A DNA stretch of 64,000 bases from an uncultured Acetatifactor sp. (lineage in GTDB: Bacteria > Bacillota > Clostridia > Lachnospirales > Lachnospiraceae), in NCBI GenBank assembly GCA_910583845.1, contig CAJUAB010000023.1:14524-78523 (forward strand), given 5' to 3'. Below the pieces are notes generated by a model, which saw only the letters and a list, made by a program, of their open reading frames with translations, did no database searches and was not told the DNA's origin. A program made the translations under genes and the position numbers. The number at the start of each line of letters is the position of its first letter. The stretch's first letter is position 1. Below, piece after piece: positions 53,168 to 61,986 of the stretch.

Positions 53168-53230
53168 TTGCGCAATTGTATTCAAAAATCCGTTCAAGGG
53201 CTTGCATTTGCAGGCAGACTGAGGTAAGAT
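53168..53230 (+). promoter_or_regulatory. lacI-type gene promoter and possible autoregulatory site
   Basis: TTGCAT (53202-53207) and TAAGAT (53225-53230) with a 17-bp spacer. The palindrome TTGCGCAA (53168-53175) with a central CG lies upstream and could be a LacI-family operator. Confidence 0.55.
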
Positions 53231-53260
53231 AAAAATATACATCCGAAAGGGTTTTTGAAG

Positions 53261-54301
53261 ATGCCAGACAAAAAAATTACCATTTATGATATCGCAAAGG
53301 AGGCCGGGGTATCTGCGTCGCAGGTATCCCGAGCCATATCCGGCAAAGGGTATGTCTCTGATGAGAACAGGGACAGGATATGGGAACTGGTGGAGAAATA
53401 TAACTACAGGCCCAGCGCCGTGGCCAGGAATCTGAAAAAGGGCAGAAGCAATTCCATCGGTTTCCTGGTTCCCCATGTGTATCAGGAATATTTCCCATAC
53501 CTCTATCAGAGTTTCGAAAATGAAATGATGGACAGAGGCTATATTACCATCGTGTGCAACGGGAGAAGCTGGAGCGGGGGGGAAATCAGAAATCTACAGC
53601 TGCTGGAGGAGCTTCGTGTGGATGCCGTGGTGATCATGGGCGGAACGCTGGACCAGATCAACTGGGCGGGATATCCGGATTTCATCCAGGCAATCAGGAA
53701 TATAAGCGACAGGATTCCGTGTGTGTTGGGCAGCGAGCGTGCAGCGGAGCTGGAGTGCTGCGGCATGTATGTGGACGCCAGAGCCTGTGTGGACGAGATG
53801 GCGGGGCATCTGGCCGCGCAGGAATATCGCACTATGGGAATTATCGGAGGGGTGAACAGCGTGTACCCTTCCGTTCAATTGAGGGGCTTTTTGAGGGAGG
53901 CCGCGGAGAGGCATGGCCTGGAGGTCCGTCCGCAGTGGCAGATTACCAGCTCTTATAATTCCATGGATGGCGCGGAAGCCATGAAGGAACTGCTGCGGCA
54001 GAAGGAATTGCCGGATGTGGTCTGCTGTATCAATGACGAGATTGCCGTGGGCGCTATGGGCGTGGCGCTGGACGCGGGACTGAAAATTCCGCAGGACATT
54101 GCCTTTACCGGATATGACGGCGTATGGCTGGGCAGGGAGTTTCGGCCGCAGCTGACCACGATCCAGTTTGATTTTGCCACCATGGGGCATGTGCTGGCCG
54201 ATACGGTGATGAATATGATAGGCGGCAGCAGGCAACAGGCGGTGGTTCCGGTCTCTCCCTGGCTGGAAATCCGGGAGAGCACCGGAGGCAGAAGAACCTG
54301 A
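53261..54301 (+). CDS. LacI-family transcriptional regulator
   Basis: About 346 residues. The helix-turn-helix and hinge helix (TIYDIAKEAGVSASQVSRAI, then YRPSAVARNLKKGRS) precede a periplasmic-binding-protein-like effector domain (SIGFLVPHVYQEYFPYLYQS, DVVCCINDEIAVGAMGVALD, FTGYDGVWLGREFRPQLTTI). ATG 53261 is 9 bp from GAAAGGG; the TTG at 53255 is less likely. It presumably controls the upstream carbohydrate genes through CG-centred operators such as those at 37770 and 37836. The sugar is unknown. Confidence 0.93.
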   Translation: MPDKKITIYDIAKEAGVSASQVSRAISGKGYVSDENRDRIWELVEKYNYRPSAVARNLKKGRSNSIGFLVPHVYQEYFPYLYQSFENEMMDRGYITIVCNGRSWSGGEIRNLQLLEELRVDAVVIMGGTLDQINWAGYPDFIQAIRNISDRIPCVLGSERAAELECCGMYVDARACVDEMAGHLAAQEYRTMGIIGGVNSVYPSVQLRGFLREAAERHGLEVRPQWQITSSYNSMDGAEAMKELLRQKELPDVVCCINDEIAVGAMGVALDAGLKIPQDIAFTGYDGVWLGREFRPQLTTIQFDFATMGHVLADTVMNMIGGSRQQAVVPVSPWLEIRESTGGRRT

Positions 54302-54320
54302 CGGCAAGTGAAAAGCGGAG

Positions 54321-54385
54321 TTGACAAACGGGGTCGATAATGATAGACTTTATATGAGTCTATCATTATCGACCCCGTTTGTCAA
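54321..54385. promoter_or_regulatory. 65-bp perfect palindrome with internal promoters before the BlaI-type gene
   Basis: Two 29-bp arms (54321-54349 and 54357-54385) are perfect inverted repeats around TTATATG. Each arm starts TTGACAAACGGGG and holds TTGACA, 17 bp, TAGACT, so identical promoters face each other. The rightward one would transcribe the BlaI-type gene 38 bp downstream. It may be the repressor's operator. Confidence 0.85.
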
Positions 54386-54422
54386 AATGTGGACGAGGGA
54401 TGCCGACAGGTTGGAGGATACT

Positions 54423-54794
54423 ATGGAATACGCAAAATTGTGTGACAGTGAATATCGTTTTATGCAGGTGGTATGGGAGCATGCCCCGATAGGCAGCGGC
54501 CAGCTGGTGAATCTTTGCGAGGCGAAGCTGGGATGGAAAAAGTCCACAACCTATACGGTGCTGAAAAAGCTGACGGAGAAGGGTTATCTGCGCAACGACC
54601 GCGCCCAGGTGACAGTACTGGTACCCCGGGAGAGGGCCCAGCGGGAAGAGTCCGCCTATTTTGTGGAGCGGACCTTTGGCGGATCGCTGCCACACTTCCT
54701 GGCGGCATTTCTGGGCGACAGGAAGCTGTCGGCCCAGGAGGCGGAGACTATAGAGGCGATGATCAGGGCGCACAGGGAAGCTGACGGGAAGTGA
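54423..54794 (+). CDS. BlaI/MecI/CopY-family transcriptional repressor
   Basis: 123 residues. The winged helix (YRFMQVVWEHAPIGSGQLVN, WKKSTTYTVLKKLTEKGYL) and the C-terminal dimerisation part (FGGSLPHFLAAFLGDRKLSA, then EAETIEAMI) match BlaI/MecI proteins. These are released from DNA when an M56 sensor protease (BlaR1/MecR1) signals. GGAGG lies 5 bp before ATG 54423; the frame's earlier TTG at 54321 falls inside the palindrome and is not a real start. The M56 protein at 57268 is its likely partner. Confidence 0.93.
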   Translation: MEYAKLCDSEYRFMQVVWEHAPIGSGQLVNLCEAKLGWKKSTTYTVLKKLTEKGYLRNDRAQVTVLVPRERAQREESAYFVERTFGGSLPHFLAAFLGDRKLSAQEAETIEAMIRAHREADGK

Positions 54795-54819
54795 CGGGCT
54801 CCGGGAAATCGGAAAGAGG

Positions 54820-57195
54820 GTGAACCATGTGCTGAAGTATACAAAAAAGGGTATTTGCATAGGGATATTGGCTGTAATAGCTGTATTGGCAGCGGCGGTC
54901 TGTCTGACCCGGAAGCCTGACGGGGAGAAGCCTCCGGAGGTTACGGCGGCTCCTGAGGAAAAGATCTGTTTCTGGGGGCAGCAGGAGATGAAGATGGAAT
55001 TTCCGAAAGAGAGCGGGTCTCCCGCCATGTCTCTGGTGGGCCGCAGCGTCATCCCTCTGATGCCGGAGACGGAGACGGGGATCTATGAGGGAACCTGCAG
55101 CTGTGTGGGAGGATCTTGCTTTTTTATGGTACATTCTTACTGCGGAGACGATGCCACAGCCTACGAATTGCAGGTATTTGACGGAGACAGAAAGGAATGG
55201 AGCAGCGCTCCAGTGGCTGTGGAGCTGCTGGAGAGAGGGCATATATATGATATATTTGCCGCCTCCGCCCGGGAACTGGTCTTATTGGTGCTCACTCTGA
55301 ATGAGGACAGGGAGTATGAGTCCTACGAGGCGGTACATATGAGCCGGGAGGGAGAGGAACTGAAACGGGTGGATCTGCTGCCCGCATGCCTGGAACTGGA
55401 TATGGTGCAGCAACAGGTATTGCCCACGGACATCTGTGTGGACTGCCGGGGGAATTACTATATGATATCCCTTGACGGGAAGAAGATGGCTGTTCTGGAC
55501 GGCGAGGGACAAACCATTGCCGCCCGGGACAGCAGTATCCGGTATAAACGGGTGGTTCCCTGGATGACGGCCAGTCCCGACGGAGGAATCCTGATCCAGA
55601 GCTACAATGAGGAAAACGGTATGGAGTGGCTGTGGCTGGACGGCACCCGGGAGAAAAGCGTGGGAACCGCCAGAGGGGTGGCGTTTGACGACCGGTTGAT
55701 TCCCCGGGATAATGGTCTGTATTACTATATTACCGGTGAAAAAAAGATTTATCAGGGGAACGGGGGCACAGGCGCTCTGGAGTATCTGTTTGACGCGGAA
55801 AACATTCTTGGAAACTGGGGAGAGGCGGCTGTCAACGGGGAGGGCGAGATATTGCTGTTTGTGCGGAAGGAGGACAGCTCAGCGGCTTATGTGCTGAATC
55901 GGGCCGGGCAGACCCAAATGGGGGAAGGGGGCCAGTCCATTGATGCCTCGAACCCTCTGTACGCCGCCAGTATCTCCGGATTTCACTGGAATCGGGATCT
56001 GGAGAGCACTTTGCCTGTATTTATGGCGGATCATCCGGAGTATGCGTTTGACTTAAGGGTGGTGCCGGAAGAGGAGCGCGACGCCGCCCACGACCGGGTG
56101 TGGAATGAATTGATTACAGGAGGAGGACCGGATCTGCTCTATATTGAAGCGGAGGATCTGACGGCGCTGTGGGAAAAGGGAGTGCTGATGGATCTGAGAG
56201 AACTGATCAGCCAGGAGACGCTGGATATGATCTATCCCGGTTTACTGGACACGGGGACCATCGACGGCAGTCTGGCCGGAGTCAGCATTTACTACAATTT
56301 CCGCTCTCTGGTGACGGACAGAAATATATGGCCAAAGGAGGAATGGACGGTGGAAGAGGTGGTGGCTCTGCTGGAGACGGGAGACTATCCCCACGCCGTG
56401 CATAGGAGGTGGCGGTACAGCGGGCCGGACGCTCTGATGCAGATACTGGTATATGATGATCTGGAGCATTCTCCCTTTATTGACTGGGAGGCAGGCACCT
56501 GCGCCTTTGACAGCGATCTGTTTGTGCGGCTGCTGAAAGCGGTAAAACAATACCAGGGCGATCTGTATGCGGAAGTGGAAGCCCCCGATGAATATCTGGC
56601 GTGTTTTCAGGAACTGGCGGACCGCAAATGTCTGGCGGTTGAGGATACGGTCGCGGACCGGTCCGGATTTGTATACATAAAGCAGTTTTTAGGGGAACGG
56701 TATAACAGGCCCGGCATACCGGGAGCCGACGGTTCCAGGCAGGTAGCCTGTCCGTCAGGCTTTTATGTGGTGAACAAAAACTGTCAAAACAGAGAGGCGG
56801 CAGCGGCGTTCCTGGAATTTCTGCTGGACACCCGATATATGGCGGATTATCGGAAAGACTGCCGGGACAGTTTCAGCATCGGTAAAGACTGGGAGGGAAA
56901 ATGGGCCATAAGCCAGCCGGTGGACGGCATGTACGGACTATCCTATCTGCTGGATTCCAAAGACCCGGCCCTGTTTGACGAGGAGATGCCCCGGGTCTAT
57001 GTGGAATATCTGGAGTGCTGCGAGGACTATTATGCCTTTCTGGAAGCGCTTGAGGGGCAGCCGCCCGCAGACGAGAGGCTTATAGCGATTATCCAGGAGG
57101 AGGCGGAATACTTCTTTGAGGACACTCACAGCGCGGAAGATGTGGCGAATGTCATTCAGAAGCGGGTGCGGCTGTATCTGAGCGAGAGACAGTGA
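54820..57195 (+). CDS. Membrane-anchored solute-binding-like sensor, M56 domain lost
   Basis: 791 residues from GTG 54820; GTG 54829 is better spaced from GGAAAGAGGG. One membrane helix (ICIGILAVIAVLAAAVCL) is followed by a beta-rich region (about 45-375) and a family 1 solute-binding-like region (about 400-790: MADHPEYAFDLRVVPEEERD, GVLMDLRELISQETLD, VIQKRVRLYLSERQ). It closely resembles residues 330-1120 of the protein at 57268. The in-frame bases just before the start (REIGKRVNHVLKYTKKG) still match the end of that protein's M56 module, so this copy seems to have lost the protease. Confidence 0.8.
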   Translation: MNHVLKYTKKGICIGILAVIAVLAAAVCLTRKPDGEKPPEVTAAPEEKICFWGQQEMKMEFPKESGSPAMSLVGRSVIPLMPETETGIYEGTCSCVGGSCFFMVHSYCGDDATAYELQVFDGDRKEWSSAPVAVELLERGHIYDIFAASARELVLLVLTLNEDREYESYEAVHMSREGEELKRVDLLPACLELDMVQQQVLPTDICVDCRGNYYMISLDGKKMAVLDGEGQTIAARDSSIRYKRVVPWMTASPDGGILIQSYNEENGMEWLWLDGTREKSVGTARGVAFDDRLIPRDNGLYYYITGEKKIYQGNGGTGALEYLFDAENILGNWGEAAVNGEGEILLFVRKEDSSAAYVLNRAGQTQMGEGGQSIDASNPLYAASISGFHWNRDLESTLPVFMADHPEYAFDLRVVPEEERDAAHDRVWNELITGGGPDLLYIEAEDLTALWEKGVLMDLRELISQETLDMIYPGLLDTGTIDGSLAGVSIYYNFRSLVTDRNIWPKEEWTVEEVVALLETGDYPHAVHRRWRYSGPDALMQILVYDDLEHSPFIDWEAGTCAFDSDLFVRLLKAVKQYQGDLYAEVEAPDEYLACFQELADRKCLAVEDTVADRSGFVYIKQFLGERYNRPGIPGADGSRQVACPSGFYVVNKNCQNREAAAAFLEFLLDTRYMADYRKDCRDSFSIGKDWEGKWAISQPVDGMYGLSYLLDSKDPALFDEEMPRVYVEYLECCEDYYAFLEALEGQPPADERLIAIIQEEAEYFFEDTHSAEDVANVIQKRVRLYLSERQ

Positions 57196-57267
57196 AGGAC
57201 TCCGGCAGGCGGAGAGGGCGGTTTCAAGGATGCCCCTGGCGCGCAGGCAGGACAAGGAGAAAACCTT

Positions 57268-60200
57268 ATGAATATAGCGGAATTATTTTTTTCAATGCTG
57301 AACAGAAGTATTACAGCGGGAATTGTGATTCTGGCGGTACTGCTGGCGAGAGAATTGTTAAGGCGGCTGAACGTGCCCCGGCGGTATATCTATCTGCTGT
57401 GGCTTATACCGGCCCTGCGTCTGTTGTGTCCGGTGACGCCCGCCTCCGCCGCCAGTCTGTTCAACCTGCCGGTATTTGACCGGGCAGTGCAGACGCGGAC
57501 GGGACTGGCGTATCTGCCGGAGGAGCTGACGGAACCGGCACAGTCCGGGGAAAGGCCAGAGAGAGACGTGCAGGCCGGTTCCTACGGCATGGGAGAGGTG
57601 CGGCGGGATATCGGGGAGCCGGCTAACTATTATGGGGGGCGGGTGTTCGACCTGCCGTCACAGATTTCCGGTCGGGAGGGGGATTCGGACAATCTGAAAG
57701 AGGCCGCAGAGATTCCTGATTCCGGGGACCTGCGCCGCACAGTCCTGCGGGGGCTGGCGTGGCTCTGGCTGGCAGGGGCAGTTTTCCTGGCTTCCCGGCA
57801 GCTGTACGCCTATGGCAGGATACGCAGGCAGGTGGCCTGCGCGGTACGCCTGCCCGGCGCTGGCGGCAACGTTTATGAGTGCGAGAATATCCGCGCGCCC
57901 TTCACCATGGGACCGGTGCATGGCAGAATATATATTCCCTGCCATATGGAAAAGGGGGAGAGGGAGTATGTGCTGCTCCACGAACAATATCATATCCGGC
58001 ATCGCGATCTGTGGGTTCGTCTGCTGGCCTGCGTCGTACAGGTGATTTATTGGTACAATCCCCTTATATGGGTGGGAATAAGCTGCATGGAGCGGGATAT
58101 GGAGATGCGCTGTGACGAGTATGTGCTGGAACAGATGGGGGAGGGCATACGGTATGATTACAGTCTGTCCCTGTTGTCCTATGCGGCAGGCAGACGGTAC
58201 CAACCCCTGGATGTGACGGCTTTTGGAGAATCGGGAACGGGAAAGCGGGTGAGGCATGTGTTGAAGTACAAAAAAGCGGGTATTTGTATCATTATTCTGG
58301 CGGTAGCAGCCATACTGGCGGTATCGGCTGTCTGCCTGACGGACCGGAAGTCCGGCGGGGAGAATCCGACGCAGGATGCGGCAACAGCAGGGGAAAAGAT
58401 CTGGGTTTGGGGACAGCAGGAGCTTAAGATGGATTTTCCCCAGAACAGCGTTCTCCCCGCCATGTCCCTGGCCGGGCGCAGCATGGTTTCTCTGGAATCG
58501 GAGAGCGGGACGGGCAGCTATGGGAGCGGCATCAGCTGTGTGGGAAAGCACTGTTTTTTCCTGGTGCAGCCGCTTTATACCGATGAGGCGGCGGTTTATG
58601 AATTGAAGATATTTGACGGCGACAGCAAGGAGTGGAGCAGCGGCTTTCTGGAGATGGAACTGTTGGACCGGGGGTATATCTTCAATATGTTTGCCGTATC
58701 GGACGAGGAACTGGTGTATCTGATTCCCGTTCTGAACGAGAGCAAGGAGTATGAGGCATACTATGCGGTACATATGAACAGGGCGGGAGAGGAACTAAAG
58801 CGGGTGGATCTGCTGCCCGCATGCCTGGAGCTCGATATGGTGCAGGACCAGGTGGTGCCCAGTGAAGTCTGCGTGGACAATCAGGGAAACTATTATGTAT
58901 TGTCCTTTGACGGAAGGCAGATGGCTGTTCTTGACAGCAGGGGACAGCACATTGCCAGCCGGGACAGCAGCATCCGGTTAAAGCGGGTGGTCCCCTGGAT
59001 GACGGCAGGGCCGGACGGAGGTATCCTGACCCAGGGGTATCATGAGGAGAACGGCATGGAATGGCTGTGGCTGGAGGAATCCCGGGAGAAGAGTCTGGGC
59101 ACCGCCGGGGAAATCGGATTTGGCGACAGGATCATCCCTATGGAAAACGGCGCTTACTGCTACATCACAGGCAAGAAAGAGATCTATCTGGGGGACGGGG
59201 CCACAGGGGCCATGGAGTTTCTGTTCGATGCCGGAAATATTATCGGGACCTTTGGCGAGGTGGCGGTCAACGGGGAGGGAGAGCTGCTGCTGTTTAAAGT
59301 AAAGAAGGACAGCGCCGTCGCCTATGTGCTTAACCGTGCCGGAGAGACCCGGATGGGCGAGGGCGGATATGCCATCGCTGCCACAGAGCCCTTATATGCT
59401 GTCAGCATTACCAGATTTCCGTATTCTAACGGTCTGGAAGATACATTGCCGATGTTCATGGCGGACCACCCGGAGTACGCGGTTGATCTGAAGGCGGTAA
59501 AAGAAGAGGAGCGCGAGGCTGCTCACGACAGGGTGTGGAACGAACTGATTGCCGGAGAAGGGCCGGATTTATTTGCCGTTGATATGGATGATCTGTCGGC
59601 GCTGTGGGAAAAGGGAGTGCTGATGGATCTGCGGGAGCTGATCAGTCAGGAGACTCTGGATCAGATTTATCCCGGTCTGCTTGCCACGGGAACCATTGAC
59701 GGCAGTCTGGCCGGTGTCAGTACTTACTACAATTTTCAGTCCATGGTGACCAGCACGGATGTCTGGCCTGAGGAGGAACTGACAGTGGAGGACATGGTTT
59801 CCCTGCTGGAGGCGGGAGAATATCCCCATGCTGTTCACAGAGGGTTTGCCTACAGCGGAAGCGGTTCGTTATTGTATATGCTGACATGCTATGATATGTC
59901 CACTTCTCCGTTTATAGACTGGGACGCGGGAACATGCGATTTTGACAGTGAATTGTTCATCCGGCTGCTGGAAGCGACAAAGAAATATCAGAATGATGTG
60001 AATGTGGAGGTGGAGAATCCCAGTATGATCCAGGCCGGATATCAGGAGCTACTGGACGGCGATTGTATGGCTGTCCAGGATATCCTTTTCGACAGGAAAT
60101 ATTTCGTGCAGATCAAACAATTGCTGGGGGAACGGTACAACAGGACCGGCATACCGCTGGCCGAGGGCTCCGGCCAGCTGGTCGATCCCATCAGCTTCAT

Positions 60201-60630
60201 CGTGGTGAATAAAAATTGCAAAAACAAGGAGGCGGTGGCGGCATACCTGGAATTTGCGCTGGGACCCGGGAATATGAGGGATTACCGGAGGGACTGCCGG
60301 GATTCTTTCCAGGTTAAGAGAGACTGGGAGGGAAAATGGTGTGTAATTGAGGAGAATATGGACGGCACTTATAGCTATTATTATCCGATGGATAAAAATG
60401 ATCCGGACATCAGAAGTGAGGAGATGCCCCCGTTTTTCGTGGAATATCTTAAGTGCTGTGAGGACTATTACGCCTTTATGGAATCTCTGGACGGCCAGAT
60501 GGTGGCGGACAGACAGATCCGTGACATTATTACGGAGGAAGCGGCCGGCTTCTTTGAGGGCAGTCAAAGCGCGGAGCATGTGGCGGAGGTCATCCAGAGG
60601 CGGGTGCAGCTGTACCTGAATGAACGGTGA
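57268..60630 (+). CDS. BlaR1-type M56 metalloprotease fused to a solute-binding-like sensor
   Basis: 1,120 residues. Residues 1-355 are a BlaR1/MecR1-like module: membrane helices near 13-31, 38-55, 158-178, 250-270 and 333-355, with the zinc motif HEQYH at 238-242 and downstream ERDMEMRCDEYVLEQM supplying the third ligand. Residues about 370-700 are beta-rich and propeller-like; about 720-1120 resemble family 1 solute-binding proteins (MADHPEYAVDLKAVKEEERE, GVLMDLRELISQETLD, VIQRRVQLYLNER). The usual penicillin-binding sensor of BlaR1 is absent. With the BlaI gene upstream it should sense an external ligand and inactivate the repressor. AAGGAG precedes the ATG. Confidence 0.85.
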   Translation: MNIAELFFSMLNRSITAGIVILAVLLARELLRRLNVPRRYIYLLWLIPALRLLCPVTPASAASLFNLPVFDRAVQTRTGLAYLPEELTEPAQSGERPERDVQAGSYGMGEVRRDIGEPANYYGGRVFDLPSQISGREGDSDNLKEAAEIPDSGDLRRTVLRGLAWLWLAGAVFLASRQLYAYGRIRRQVACAVRLPGAGGNVYECENIRAPFTMGPVHGRIYIPCHMEKGEREYVLLHEQYHIRHRDLWVRLLACVVQVIYWYNPLIWVGISCMERDMEMRCDEYVLEQMGEGIRYDYSLSLLSYAAGRRYQPLDVTAFGESGTGKRVRHVLKYKKAGICIIILAVAAILAVSAVCLTDRKSGGENPTQDAATAGEKIWVWGQQELKMDFPQNSVLPAMSLAGRSMVSLESESGTGSYGSGISCVGKHCFFLVQPLYTDEAAVYELKIFDGDSKEWSSGFLEMELLDRGYIFNMFAVSDEELVYLIPVLNESKEYEAYYAVHMNRAGEELKRVDLLPACLELDMVQDQVVPSEVCVDNQGNYYVLSFDGRQMAVLDSRGQHIASRDSSIRLKRVVPWMTAGPDGGILTQGYHEENGMEWLWLEESREKSLGTAGEIGFGDRIIPMENGAYCYITGKKEIYLGDGATGAMEFLFDAGNIIGTFGEVAVNGEGELLLFKVKKDSAVAYVLNRAGETRMGEGGYAIAATEPLYAVSITRFPYSNGLEDTLPMFMADHPEYAVDLKAVKEEEREAAHDRVWNELIAGEGPDLFAVDMDDLSALWEKGVLMDLRELISQETLDQIYPGLLATGTIDGSLAGVSTYYNFQSMVTSTDVWPEEELTVEDMVSLLEAGEYPHAVHRGFAYSGSGSLLYMLTCYDMSTSPFIDWDAGTCDFDSELFIRLLEATKKYQNDVNVEVENPSMIQAGYQELLDGDCMAVQDILFDRKYFVQIKQLLGERYNRTGIPLAEGSGQLVDPISFIVVNKNCKNKEAVAAYLEFALGPGNMRDYRRDCRDSFQVKRDWEGKWCVIEENMDGTYSYYYPMDKNDPDIRSEEMPPFFVEYLKCCEDYYAFMESLDGQMVADRQIRDIITEEAAGFFEGSQSAEHVAEVIQRRVQLYLNER

Positions 60631-60669
60631 TGTGGTTTTCAAAATAGCGCGTCAGATCGATCTGTTGCT

Positions 60670-60698
60670 GCCGGAAGATTTCGGTTAAATCTTCCGGC
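60670..60698. terminator. Hairpin between convergent genes
   Basis: GCCGGAAGATTT (60670-60681), loop CGGTT, AAATCTTCCGGC (60687-60698): a perfect 12-bp stem between the M56 fusion gene and sigG. No T-run, but position and stability suggest a two-way terminator. Confidence 0.65.
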
Positions 60699-60706
60699 AA
60701 CAGGGG

Positions 60707-61486
60707 TTACGCGGACAGATAAGTCCGCATGGTCTTCAGCGCGTTCTTTTCCAGCCGGGAGACCTGGGCCTGGGAGATGCCGATCATTTCCGCTACCTCC
60801 ATCTGGGTTTTGCCGGAAAAGAAGCGCAGGGAGATAATCTCATATTCCCGGGGCCCCAGGCGTTTCATGGCCTCACTGAGGGAGAGATGTTCCACCCAGT
60901 TCTCTTCCTTATTTTTTTTGTCGCTGATCTGATCCATCACATACAGGGTGTCGCCGCCGTCTGTGTAGATGGGTTCGTAGAGGCTCATGGGATTCTGAAT
61001 GGCGTCCATGGCATATACGATATCTTCCTTGGAAATACCTACCTCGGCGGCGATCTCCTCGATGGTGGGCTCCTTTAAGTTGCGGCGGGTCAGGGTATCC
61101 CGGGCATAGATGGCCTTGTAGGCCGTGTCCTTTAAGGAGCGGGAGACCCGGATGCTGTTGTTGTCCCGCAGATAGCGGCGGATTTCTCCGATGATCATGG
61201 GTACCGCGTAAGTGGAAAATTTTACATTCAGACTCGAATCAAAATTGTCGATGGCCTTGATCAGGCCGATACAGCCGATTTGGAACAGATCGTCCACATT
61301 CTCGTTGCTGGAGGAAAAACGCTTGATGACGCTGAGTACCAGCCGCAGATTGCCCTCGATGTATTTTTCCCGGGCCTCCTGGTCGCCGTCCTCGATGCGG
61401 GCGAACAGGGCCTCCTTTTCCGCCGCTTTCAACAGGGGAAGTTTTGCTGTGTTCACGCCGCAGATTTCTACTTTTCCTTGAGCCAT
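60707..61486 (-). CDS. sigG: RNA polymerase forespore sigma factor sigma-G
   Basis: 259 residues. The N-terminus KVEICGVNTAKLPLL is typical of sigma-G and carries the SpoIIAB-contacting region. Region 2 (EGNLRLVLSVIKRF, VDDLFQIGCIGLIKAI, FSTYAVPMIIGEIRRYLRDN), region 3 (ISKEDIVYAMDAIQNPMSLY) and region 4 (MEVAEMIGISQAQVSRLEKN) are complete. It drives late forespore genes. In B. subtilis sigG lies directly after sigE in the same direction; here it is about 27 kb away and inverted. No strong ribosome binding site is seen. The 266 bp upstream hold no other gene. Confidence 0.95.
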   Translation of the reverse strand: MAQGKVEICGVNTAKLPLLKAAEKEALFARIEDGDQEAREKYIEGNLRLVLSVIKRFSSSNENVDDLFQIGCIGLIKAIDNFDSSLNVKFSTYAVPMIIGEIRRYLRDNNSIRVSRSLKDTAYKAIYARDTLTRRNLKEPTIEEIAAEVGISKEDIVYAMDAIQNPMSLYEPIYTDGGDTLYVMDQISDKKNKEENWVEHLSLSEAMKRLGPREYEIISLRFFSGKTQMEVAEMIGISQAQVSRLEKNALKTMRTYLSA

Positions 61487-61752
61487 TTATCTATACACCA
61501 TGCCTTTCTGTCTAAGTTCCCCGCCTGCCTTGCCCAAATCCGATCCGGCGCTGCGGGTGATTGTCCGGGATTCTGAGAGGGCAGACGTTTGGAAAATATC
61601 TCCGCGTTACTCTGCTTTATCCGGTGTAAAGGCTTATGCTGGTAGTATTTACAAAGGCGGCGGCAGATATTCTGCAAAATCAGGAAAAGTAGAGGAGGAA
61701 CACATGGTTTCAAGCGGCATATAATAAGGAAAGAACTATGAGGTGAACCATC

Positions 61753-61986
61753 ATGCTTTTTTCGGATTTTAAAGAAAAGGAAGTAATCAATATCAGGGAC
61801 TGCCGCCGACTGGGAAAGGTGACAGACTTTGAATTTGACGAGTGCAGCGGCTGCATCTGCAAGATCATAGTCACGGACGGGAGCAAGATTCTGTGCATTT
61901 TCAAGCCGGATTTTGAGGTGACTATCCCCTACAAGGATATCCGGCAGATCGGACCGGACATTATTCTTGTTGACATTAACTGCTGA
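61753..61986 (+). CDS. YlmC/YmxH-family PRC-barrel protein
   Basis: 77 residues. FSDFKEKEVINIRDCRRLGK and IPYKDIRQIGPDIILVDI match the small PRC-barrel YlmC/YmxH family found in endospore formers. Members are expressed in sporulation but have no known biochemical activity. GAGGTG precedes the ATG. It lies between sigG and nrdR, as in many Clostridia, and the nrdR promoter overlaps its 3' end. Confidence 0.85.
   Translation: MLFSDFKEKEVINIRDCRRLGKVTDFEFDECSGCICKIIVTDGSKILCIFKPDFEVTIPYKDIRQIGPDIILVDINC

Noticed and set aside
54321..54422. TTG start of the BlaI-type protein inside the palindrome
   Set aside because: It would add 34 residues unlike the family; ATG 54423 has GGAGG at proper spacing.
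61500..61724. 74-codon frame between sigG and the YlmC-like gene
   Set aside because: Composition is not gene-like, there is no ribosome binding site and it overlaps the sigG upstream region.
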